From positions 7,951,501 to 8,015,500 of the forward strand of contig CATNEN010000002.1 of the NCBI GenBank assembly GCA_950097015.1: a stretch of DNA of 64,000 nucleotides, in the 5' to 3' direction. Made by a program: the position numbers and the translations under genes. The stretch is from Macrostomum hystrix (taxonomy: Eukaryota; Platyhelminthes; Macrostomidae). The notes below the pieces were generated by a model that saw nothing but the letters and a program-made list of their open reading frames with translations, was not told where the DNA came from and did not search any database. Below are positions 51,860 through 61,023 of the stretch, piece after piece (the stretch's first letter is position 1; each line of letters begins with the position of its first letter).

Positions 51860-52782
51860 AAAGGAAGAGAATGTGCTAGAAGGGTGTGGTAGAGAGCAGA
51901 AAGGAAGGGAATGTGCTAGAAGGGTGTGGTAGAGAGCAGAAAGGCAGGGAAGGTGCTAGAAGGGTGTGGTAGAGAGCAGAAAGGCAGGGAAGGTGCTAGA
52001 AGGGTGTGGTAGAGAGCAGAAAGGAAGGGAAGGTGCTAGAAGGGTGTGGTAGAGAGCAGAAAGGAAGGGAATGTGCTAGAAGGGTGTGGTAGAGAGCAGA
52101 AAGGCAGGGAAGGTGCTAGAAGGGTGTGGTAGAGAGCAGAAAGGCAGGGAAGGTGCTAGAAGGGTGTGGTAGAGAGCAGAAAGGCAAGGAAGGTGCTAGA
52201 AGGGTGTGGTAGAGAGCAGAAAGGAAGGGAATGTGCTAGAAGGGTGTGGTAGAGAGCAGAAAGGCAGGGAAGGTGCTAGAAGGGTGTGGTAGAGAGCAGA
52301 AAGGCAGGGAAGGTGCTAGAAGGGTGTGGTAGAGAGCAGAAAGGAAACAAAGAGGTGGAATGGTATAGCAGAATGCAGAAAGGCACAAAGGTATGGTAGA
52401 GGGCAGATAGGCAAGGAAGGAAGAACAAAGGTATGGGAGAGGGCAGAAAGGTATAAGCAGAAAGGTATAGGATATTAAAGGACAGAATATTGCAGCTAAG
52501 GACAGAAAAGCATAAGATAAATAAGATAATGGTAAGAAAATATAAATAAGGATGGGTAAAGTCAAAAGAAAAAGTGGGTTTATAGGAAAGCCAATATATA
52601 AGTGATATATTGGCCTACAATTAGGCCAATAAGGCCTTGCTAATTCTATCATACCTATTCAAATTATTGTTTATAAGGCTGGCCCCATAGCTACTCAAGC
52701 CTAGTTAAATATATAGCTTAATAACTGTAGGTAATGTAGGCCTAGCTATGCCCCTATTAAAGTAAAATTTCAAGTTAGCTAT
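51860..52782 (-). repeat. Right TIR of the KDZ transposon, interrupted by Gypsy-2
   Basis: Reverse complement of 39,855-40,490, with about twelve copies of the 40-bp unit instead of about five. It ends at 52,782, where the Gypsy-2 5' LTR begins. Confidence 0.92.
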
Positions 52783-53090
52783 TGAGGCAGGCCCAAATTT
52801 ACCGTAGATTTATAAGTTGAATTCCCGCCAAATGCTTTTCCTCAATTTTATATTCTGTTTTGTTTAAATGTGTTTCGTCACCCCCCCAAAATCTTGCTAT
52901 AAATATAGGCGCAGTTTAGCCCAAAAATGACCAACCGGTGCCCCGTGCCCAGTTCGGAGAGCAATAAAGGAGAATAAATCTCAATGTGTTTTTCAATTAT
53001 TTTACAGAGGAGAAAAGCAGGTCCGTGATAATTCACAAGTCAGGAATATTCGAAAGAATAAAGAAGGGAATAGTCATAAAAAGCAGTGGA
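52783..53090 (+). repeat. 5' LTR of Gypsy-2
   Basis: 308 bp beginning TGAGGCAGGCCC and containing GCTATAAATATAGG (TATA box) and AATAAAGGAGAATAAA (likely polyadenylation signals). Confidence 0.9.
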
Positions 53091-53479
53091 GTGTAAAAAC
53101 TAAAGAGCAGAAGGGTAAATCCCGATTGGTGGGAAAGCACTGTGTGCAAAGTTGGGCAACTTCAGTCTATTGGAAGCCTTGAAAGACTGGGAACAAACCA
53201 GAGAGCCAGACAGTTGTGAGTAAGTAGAGGAGAGGAAGAAGTGTCTTGCCGCTCGGACACTCGTGAGAACGCTACCAAATTTTGGAAGGAAAGCAGCCTA
53301 TCTGGCCAGTTTAAGCAATTTATGCATATGCAATAAGGGGATACATAGCTAGCCTATGAAGAATAACTAAGTCATAGACAAAGGAAACTAAGAATTATTT
53401 CAAGGATTAAGTCAAGGTGTGAAATAAGCAATTGTTAATATTTAATAAAAGAGTATCTGAGGTATTTAAACCCAAAAGA

Positions 53480-53640
53480 GGAAATAGCCTACGACAACTT
53501 AGTGGCAGCTGTAAGATTTAGTAGAGAGCCCTACAGCAACTTAGTGGCAGCTGTAAGATTTAGTAGAGAGCCCTACAGCAACTTAGTGGCAGCTGTAAGA
53601 TTTAGTAGAGAGCCCTACAACAACTTGGTGTCAGCGGTAA
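53480..53640 (+). repeat. 42-bp direct repeats in the Gypsy-2 leader
   Basis: About 3.5 copies of a unit starting CCCTACAGCAACTTAGTGGC and ending TTTAGTAGAGAG. The last, partial copy reads CAACTTGGTGTCAGCGGTAA. They lie between the LTR and the gag ATG. Confidence 0.9.
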
Positions 53641-53693
53641 AGGATTGAAATCCAGCTAAAAGCACACAGTCAGTTAAAAGTTAAGATAACGGT

Positions 53694-54596
53694 ATGGCCG
53701 CAGGAATTAATGATGCTATTGGTTTGTTAGCCGAAGAGCTAAGAAATAGACTAGAATTAGGACCCATGAGACATGTAAAGATCCAAAAGTATACACCTAG
53801 CCAGAACATTAGAATTTGGCTTACAGCATTCGATCAGAGATGCGACAATGAAGGATTAGAACAGGACGAGCATAGGAAGAATGAACTATTAGCTAACTTA
53901 GATCTTGCGACTGCATTTGCAGCCGTCCAACGTCTGAATTTGCCAGAAGAACTAACATACGAGGAGCTGAAGGAAAGACTTGTAGAAAGGTTTGGAAGAC
54001 TAGGAAGCTCAGCCGAGTTTAGGGAGGAATTTAGAGGTAGGGGTAGGATACAAGGGAGGAATGAGCCAGTTGACTCATTCGCAGATGCTTTGATCGAGTT
54101 GTCCGCGCAAGCATTCCCCAATATGAATGCAGAGCAAAGGGAGGAGGTAGTAGAGCAGTTCATCAAAGGAGCGAGAATCCCCTCCGACACTAGGGAAAAG
54201 TTAATATTTGCACAGCCAGCCAGCCTGCAAGAGGCTAGGAGAATGCTGAGACGCATAGAAGCAGCGTGGCATATGTCGCACAAGAATGGAGTACGAGTCG
54301 TAAAAGACGAGCAAGTCGATGAGGATCGGAATAAGAAGATGGAGGAGACCATCGAGAGGCAGAAATATGAGATCAATAAGCAGAAGAAGCTGATTGAAGA
54401 CCTGATTCAGGAAAGGAGGAAGGCTGAATGCCAAAAAGTAACACCTCAGCCGCTCATGCAGCAGAAGACGTACCTGAAGCCGCAACAACAGTCGAGGCCT
54501 CCGCCGACATGTTTTAACTGTAACAAAGTTGGGCATATTGCCAAGTACTGCAAGAGCTCACAGCAGCAGCAGCGGTACCGATATCAGGGAAACTGA
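53694..54596 (+). CDS. Gag of Gypsy-2
   Basis: 300 aa from ATG at 53,694. Helical capsid-like region (IRIWLTAFDQRCDNEG, YEELKERLVERFGRLG, EPVDSFADALIELSAQAFP) with a charged coiled-coil stretch, then one CCHC zinc knuckle near the C-terminus (CFNCNKVGHIAKYC). It stops at TGA 54,594-54,596, directly after a GGGAAAC slippery heptamer. It appears intact. It forms the particle and binds RNA. Confidence 0.93.
   Translation: MAAGINDAIGLLAEELRNRLELGPMRHVKIQKYTPSQNIRIWLTAFDQRCDNEGLEQDEHRKNELLANLDLATAFAAVQRLNLPEELTYEELKERLVERFGRLGSSAEFREEFRGRGRIQGRNEPVDSFADALIELSAQAFPNMNAEQREEVVEQFIKGARIPSDTREKLIFAQPASLQEARRMLRRIEAAWHMSHKNGVRVVKDEQVDEDRNKKMEETIERQKYEINKQKKLIEDLIQERRKAECQKVTPQPLMQQKTYLKPQQQSRPPPTCFNCNKVGHIAKYCKSSQQQQRYRYQGN
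54587..54593 (+). promoter_or_regulatory. Putative -1 ribosomal frameshift site (GGGAAAC)
   Basis: The heptamer G GGA AAC is in the correct register of gag (X XXY YYZ) and is followed at once by the gag TGA. A -1 slip here enters the pol frame, which is open from this point. No stimulatory structure was computed. Confidence 0.75.
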
Positions 54597-57500
54597 ATAT
54601 CGAGGGACGAGAGTCGAGGCCGCGCCCCTCTAGTAAACCCCGATTCGAATCGCAGGCCTCTAAGAATCGGCGATACCCAGCCCAGTCGTCGAGATTGTGT
54701 AATGCACAGAAGCAGCCGAAGTATCGAGTATCAGCACCCATTGCGTCAGCACCATTTGCGTCAGCACCATCTGCGTCAGCACCCATTGCGTCAGCACCAT
54801 CTGCGTCAGCACCCATTGCGTCAGCACCATCTGCGTCAGCACCCATTGCGTTAGCCCCAGCGGCATCTGTGTCAGCAACCATTGCGTCAGCCCCCTGCAT
54901 GTCAGTCCTGGAGGAACCAGCTTCCGAAGTATCAGCCCCGAGATCAGCCGCCGCAACATCTGGAAAATACTCAAGGACACGTGAGAATAAACGCAAAGTA
55001 TTTGTTTCTAATTCTAAGCTAGAACTTATTAAACCTGAAGGATTTGAAGCTGTAATTGTAGGAAAATTTAAGAATCAGGAAATTAATTTTATCCAAGACA
55101 CAGGGGCTAGGAACAGCTTTTTGAGCAAATCTATTTGGTCAAAATTACTTAAGCCAGAACAGATAAGGAGTACAGACAAGCGAGTCTCTACTTTCGATGG
55201 AACCAGAGTACAATTGGAAGGCGAGAGTTGTATTCCAGTTAGATTCGGAGACATCCAGATAGAAATAGAATTCCTTTTGTGTGGACATGAGAGCGACAAT
55301 ATCTTAGGAATGGAATTTTTCCTAGGACATTGTGATAGCATTCATCTTGCTAAAGGCATGTTGATTCTAAATGAAGGAGCAAGCATTCCTATGCAGTTCA
55401 CTCATCTACCTGTAAAAGTATGCAGAGTGTATACTCAGGAGAAAGTAGTGATTCCTGCAAATAGTGCGTTGAGAATCCCAGTGAGATTGGCGAGAGATGC
55501 TGAGTGCAATTTGGGAACACCTATGACAGTTAGTATGATTGGCGAAGGTGTAAAAGCCAAAGAATTGACAGTCGAGATGGCTCCCACTCTAGTCACAATG
55601 CGAGAAGGTTCCGCTATTGTGGAAATAGTGAACAACAATTCAGTTGAAGTGAAGCTGTCTAAGTCAACATTGGTAGGCCTAGCCAAACCAGTGAAAGCAA
55701 GTGAGTTGAAGTATTTCAAAGAGGAAAAAGAAGTAGTCAGTCAACCTACCGGACGAGTCAATCAGACACAGACTGTGGAAGATGCGTGGATCCATGAGGT
55801 CAAGATTGGTCAAGATCTTACCGAGGATCAGAGGAAGTCAGTGATCGAACTTATTCTACTCCATTAGTCATTGTGCCAAAAAAGGACGGATCCATACGGA
55901 TTGTGAGCGATTTTAGAGTGTTAAACTCGAAGGTGAACTATGTTCCGTATCCGCTTCCTAACATCCACCAGACTTTCACCTATTTATCAGGCAGTCAGTA
56001 CTTTAGTAGTCTCGATTTGAATTCTGGTTATTGGCAGGTGCCGATAAAGGAAGAACACAAGTTCATGACCGCCTTCTCTACTCTAACCTGAGGACAGTTT
56101 GAGTACGAGGTTATGGCACAAGGTTTATCGAATGCCCCAGGAACATTCCAAAGGCTCATGAATCTTGTACTTTTAGGAATTCAGCATAAGTTTGCCATGT
56201 CATATATAGACGACATAGTTACCTATTCTAAAAATTTTAATGACCACCTTTCCCATCTAAAGGAAGTGTTCAAGAGATTAATAATCGCAGGATTGAAGCT
56301 AAGGCCAAAGAAATGTAACCTTTTTCATAGAGAGTTAAAGTACTTAGGACATGTGATCAGTACAGAAGGTATCTATACGGATGAGACGAAGATTGAAGCA
56401 ATCAAGACCTGGCTGAAGCCAAAAGATGTGAAGGAGCTACGCAGTTTTCTTGGTCTATGTAATTACTACAGCCGTTTCATTAAAAATTATGCAGAAGCTG
56501 CCCATCCCCTTTTCCAGTTAACAAGGAAAGGAATTAAGAACTTTCAAGAGAGATGGAGCAAAGAGCATGACGAAGCGTTTGAGTCGCTAAAGAACCGGAT
56601 GATGTCCACTGAAGTCTTAGCGTATCCCGAATTTGTGGATGACGAGAAGGTGAAGATGGTATTGGATACCGATGCAAGTGATAGCCGTATTGGCGCTGTA
56701 CTTAGCCAGATCCAATCAGATGGCATAGAGAGACCCATAGCTTATTTCAGCCGAGCTATGAAAGAGTCGGAAAAACGCTACCCTATCACTAGAAAAGAAC
56801 TCTTAGCCCTAGTGGATGCCATGAGGCATTTCTGTTTCTACCTGTTAGGCAAGAAGTTTTTGGCAAGAACGGATCATAAGGCGATAATTTGGCTGTTAAG
56901 GCAAACAGAAGCTCAAGGAATTCTTGGTCGGTGGGTCGAGCGCCTAAACGAATTCTCGTTTGATATAGAACACAGAAGCAGTGCAAAGAACCAGAACGCT
57001 GACAGTCTGTCAAGAAGACCAGCTGATGTCCCTGAAGCAGAGCAAGTTATTGAGCCGATAGTGCAAAGCTGCAGTGTAATGGAAGAGTCAGGACAGGAAG
57101 TCAAGGCTAATGATAGCTTATATAGCTTGACACAGCCCCAGACTGCCCTAAGTGAAGGAGAGAAAAAGACATTAGATCCCAATAGCAGGATCCAGTCTAC
57201 TATCTCAGGACAAGGAGAGGTGAGAATTCTCAGTGAACTTGAACATGACTCCAGCATTCCGCTTCTGAGTCCAGTTTCTGAGGAATTTAATCCTATTGAT
57301 CCTATTGATATTGAGAGTGAGGATATGCTGCAAGTAGCAAGTAGCAAGTGCGAGAAGTTATTGACCGATTTCTTACCCAGCCCATTGAAACGAGAGCAAA
57401 TTATTGCGTCACAAAGAGATGACCCAGTAATTAGAGTGCTAATAGAATGGAAGAAATCAGGAGAGAACGATCCCCAGTTACCAGAAATTGTCAGCCCAGA

Positions 57501-59110
57501 ATTGAAGAAGATGAGGAAATCCTTTGAGGATATGAAGATAGAGAATGAGATGTTAATCATTAGAGAAGATGACAGTTGGAAAGTAGTACTGCCCCAGTCC
57601 TTGGACAAGCTAGTTCTCAGCGATCTGCATGATAGCCCCCTAGCAGGACATTTGGGACGAGATAAAACAATCCAACGTGTCAGAAAGAGATTTTGGAGAC
57701 CAGGATTGGTCAAAGCAGTCGAAGCCCATATCGCAGAGTGTATTCCATGCTTGGAAAGCAAAAGAGGAAATCCGATACAGGCGCCAGTGCAATCGTTCCC
57801 TATCAGTGAACCTTTCCATCGCCTGCATGTCGATTTTATAGGCCCATTATCCAAAGAGCAAAAGAGGGCACAAATATGTCCTAACTATTGTGGATAGCAC
57901 CACTAGATATCAGTTTGCATTCCCTACTAGAAATCAGAAGTCAGATACAGTGATCAAGATTTTACAGGAAAGAATTTTTGCAGAGTATGGGCAATGTCAG
58001 TGGTTACACACAGACAATTGCAAGGCGTTCGCCAGCAAGCAGTTCAAAGCTTTCTGTGAAATGTATAATGTGAAACATACATTTACAATGCCATACCATG
58101 CCCAAAGTAATGGATTAGTGAAGTCGATAGTAACTTGTCTCATTGAGAAAGATCACAGTGATTGGGACCTAATGATCCCAGCTGCATTAGTCGCGGTCCG
58201 CACTAGTGTGAACAAAACCACAGGCTTTACTCCCCACTACCTGTTATTTGGTCGGGAAGCAGTGATGCCTGTGGATAGTGAAATCAGCCAACCTAAGTCA
58301 TTTGCCAGCTATCCATCTTATGTAACAGAGCATGCCGAACGGCTGAAGATCGCTAATGACATTGTCAGAAGAAAGATGGAGAAAGTTGTCAGTAAGAGAC
58401 AAGTGTCAGCACAGAATAGCAAATTGCCTAAAACAGTTCCAGTCGGAAGCTTAGTATTGATCAATAATCCACAGTTGGACAGTGAGGAATTGCACAAATT
58501 TCATAGGAAGAAGAGAGCAGCCTTCAGAGTAATAGAGCAAATTTCAGATGTAGTGTTCCGTGTGCAAAAAGAGGAGCAAGGACAATTAGTGGGCAATGTC
58601 ATGATTGTCCATAGAGACAACATAACTATTGTGCCTAATTCGACCCAAGAGGAATTAATTAGGGGAAGCCAGGCCGCACCAGAGAAGAAAGCCAAGAAGA
58701 CAGAAGTCAAAGTTAGGGGAAGCCAGCCGAAGGAGAAGGGAAGATCTGTTCTAACAGAGGAAGTTGAATCCGAAGAGGAAGAAGACAGATTAGAATGGCA
58801 ATGCCACTTTAGGAGGAATCCAAGTGAAATTAATGGAGAAGATTTGGAGTTAGGAGCTGAGATGGAAGTTGAGGATGAATCACACACCGAGCCTGAGACT
58901 ACGAGCAGTGAAGAGGAGAGCGAAAGCAAAGGGACAGCTGAGGGTCTGGCGACAGCCACCTCAGAAGGAGGCATGTACATTGCACAGAATGAAGAAAGGG
59001 AAGGAGTGACAAGCCGTCCGCGCAGACAAATCAGACCCCCCGCGAGGTTTGAAGGCTATTTGCAGAGGCTTGCCACTGTGTTCAGTATACTTGGGAATTT
59101 ACAGATCTAG
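54593..59110 (+). pseudogene. Pol of Gypsy-2: protease, RT, RNase H, integrase; several lesions
   Basis: The pol frame opens at the -1 slip site. A 30-bp coding repeat (SAPIASAPSA units, about 54,730-54,870) precedes the aspartic protease (FIQDTGARNSFL). The frame breaks near 55,850, where sequence jumps from SVIELI to VPKKDGSIRIVSDFRVLN, so the RT N-terminal lead-in is deleted. A TGA lies at 56,089-56,091. RT active site is SYIDDIVTYSK; RNase H reads LDTDASDSRIGAVLSQ; the integrase zinc region has HLGRDKTIQRV and CIPCLESK. The frame changes again near 57,865. In the integrase core HVDFIGPL and LHTDN are present, but the residue where the catalytic Glu is expected reads Lys (SNGLVKSIV, 58,121-58,123). 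A long acidic tail follows. It cannot act alone. Confidence 0.93.
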
Positions 59111-59305
59111 GCAGAGATTGGGGTGACGCAATAGTAACACAAGGAGACCACGTGCAAGGGATAGAAAGGGAGTAGGGGTTAGGCCTAGCCACTTCTAGTC
59201 AATTAGGTAGGGGTTAATTGAAATCAAGTAGGGATCCAATAGGATTAAGAATAAGCCAGTATAGCCCAATGAAATCGGAGACACAATGATGCGCGTCAGC
59301 CTCAC

Positions 59306-59316
59306 GCCTATATAAA
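59306..59316 (+). promoter_or_regulatory. Putative internal TATA box upstream of Gypsy-2 ORF3
   Basis: CCTATATAAAC about 95 bp upstream of the ORF3 ATG, in a 300-bp non-coding gap after pol. It could give a separate subgenomic transcript for ORF3. Confidence 0.5.
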
Positions 59317-59410
59317 CCAGTGCTCTGGGAAGGCAAACAAACATACAGAGTGAGAGAAAAGTCATATTGACAAAGCAAGCAGGTCCGAAACGGAACAAGA
59401 TAGTGAAGCC

Positions 59411-60565
59411 ATGAGTGCTAGTGAATTCGAGAAGTTATTAGAAGCCGTTACCGTGGATTTTTCGGACAGTGAGAATGTCGAACCTGACAGAGCAGAGCAG
59501 ACTAAGAAGAAGGAAGCCGGAGATGGCGAAGTGGATATTGTTCAAGCAATTATCGAGGAGTCAGAACAATTTGAGGCGCCATTACGGCAGAGAACACAGC
59601 CATCTATGGCTGGACAGCAGGCAAGGGTAAATACCCAGAAGCGAGCTGCCACATCAGTACAGGAAGGAGTCGCCAGTAAGAGAAAGCTGCCCAGTTCGAG
59701 ACTGCCAGTGTTCCTCGATGCTACCACGAGAGTAAATCTACTCATGTAGCATTCGATTGCGCCGGTGGCAGAAGCGGAAGCTGCTCAGGATGGACGAATG
59801 GAAGGACCTAGGACCACCAAAGTCATTGCTGCGCTGAGTCAGGAGCCAGGCCGACGTACTGCCGGACAGCGGCCGATATCCCCAAGGCCGGTTCCTTAGC
59901 CACAGCCACAGCCTAAGGGTCGTCCAATAGCTCCAAAGGCGCAAAAGGTACCGATTCAGTACCGATATCGAACTGACTTTCGACAGCCGTCGCAGCAGCA
60001 GCAGCCCCAGCCATCGCAGCAACAGCCGCCACAGCAGCAGCCTTTGTACCAGCAGCCGCAGCTGCAGCCGTCGCAGCAGCAGCAGCCCCAGCCATCGCAA
60101 CAACAGCCGCCACAGCAGCAGCCTTTGTACCAGCAGCCGCAGCCCCAGCCGTCGCAGCAGTCGCCACAGCCGATGGAAGATGAGGACAATGCCAGCATGG
60201 AATCCGTAGAAAATCAAGAATTCGCCCAAACAATGGCGGAGATCCCTCACACTCAGCACGAGCATTTCAAACGGCTGATTCGGCATATGAAAGGCTACAT
60301 TCTGGACGCTGGACTATTCAACAACGACCGGCGGTACCCACAGCAAGCTGCAATTTACTCCGTCATGCGAGTGCTATGCCAGAAGTTCTCGAGGGCGCAC
60401 TGCATAACTGCCTGGAAGAGAGCCGTGCAGTATGCGCGGAAGGTCATTAATCGCAGCCCACTGCCAGTAAATCGCATCCCTCTCAACATTGAGTTGAGAT
60501 GGATGGCCAGCACCGTAGGATGGCCCCGCAATGAGAGACTGACCGAGGAGTGCTACTTTTCTTAA
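59411..60565 (+). pseudogene. Gypsy-2 third ORF, Gln/Pro-rich, with two TAG codons
   Basis: A single reading frame of 385 codons from ATG at 59,411, interrupted only by TAG at 59,747 and 59,897. The N-terminus is acidic (EFEKLLEAVTVDFSDSENVE). The middle is Gln/Pro-rich (QQQPPQQQPLYQQPQ in two tandem copies). The C-terminal 100 residues look folded and helical (HEHFKRLIRHMKGYILDAGL, VMRVLCQKFSRAHCITAWKR). No signal peptide, membrane segment or furin-like site is visible, so it is not an ordinary env. I do not recognise the family. It lies between pol and the 3' LTR. Confidence 0.7.
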
Positions 60566-60715
60566 AGGACAATTTAACCATTTTACTATAACGTTTGTCC
60601 CCCGTTTTAATTTGTGTGTATGCTTTTTTTGTTACCCATTTTATTTTGTGTATGCTATAAATTTTGTCACGCGTTGCAATTTTCTTATTCCAAAATTTAT
60701 GTAGGGGAAGCCAGT

Positions 60716-61023
60716 TGTGGCAGGCCCAAATTTACCGTAGATTTATAAGTTGAATTCCCGCCAAATGCTTTTCCTCAATTTTATATTCTGTTTTGTTTAA
60801 ATGTGTTTTGTCACCCCCCCAAAATCTTGCTATAAATATAGGCGCAGTTTAGCCCAAAAAGAACCAACCGGTGCCCCGTGCCCAGTTCGGAGAGCAATAA
60901 AGGAGAATTAATCTCAAAGTGTTTTTCAATTATTTTACAGAGGAGAAAAGCAGGTCCGTGATAATTCACAAGTCAGGAATATTCGAAAGAATAAAGAAGG
61001 GAATAGTCATAAAAAGCAGTGGA
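60716..61023 (+). repeat. 3' LTR of Gypsy-2
   Basis: Starts TGTGGCAGGCCC, 308 bp, and matches the 5' LTR with a few substitutions. A purine tract AGGGGAAG lies just before it. It abuts the Helentron-like array. Confidence 0.92.

Larger units (their letters stand above)
39855..52782. mobile_element. KDZ (Zisupton-type) DNA transposon, about 13 kb, with long TIRs
   Basis: Long inverted repeats flank the unit. The left arm (39,855-40,490) and right arm (51,860-52,782) are reverse complements sharing ATAGCTAACTTGAAATTTTA and the sequence that follows it. They differ mainly in the number of 40-bp internal repeats. Between them lie a multi-exon KDZ-type transposase gene (plus strand) and a spliced opposite-strand gene with an HMG-box-like start. 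The right arm is interrupted by Gypsy-2, so the true outer ends and target duplication cannot be read. Secondary insertions include a mariner relic and a foldback element. Confidence 0.82.
52783..61023 (+). mobile_element. Ty3/Gypsy element Gypsy-2, damaged, with extra third ORF
   Basis: An 8.2-kb LTR retrotransposon. The 308-bp LTRs at 52,783-53,090 and 60,716-61,023 differ at only a handful of positions. Order: LTR, leader with 42-bp repeats, gag, pol (protease, RT, RNase H, integrase) in the -1 frame, a roughly 300-bp gap with a TATA box, a third ORF, a purine-rich tract (AGGGGAAG) and LTR. Pol has a small deletion, a stop and a frame change; ORF3 has two TAG codons. It sits in the KDZ right inverted repeat. 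The flanks (GCTAT and ATCTA) show no clear target duplication. Confidence 0.95.

Noticed and set aside
39983-52652. Duplicate conserved ORFs starting MIELARPYWPNCRP at 39,983 (+) and 52,652 (-)
   Set aside because: Identical only because they are the two arms of the KDZ inverted repeat. They dissolve into the 40-bp tandem repeat.
59411-60565. env gene of Gypsy-2
   Set aside because: No signal peptide, membrane-spanning segment, cysteine pattern or furin-type site. Gln/Pro-rich composition argues against an envelope protein.
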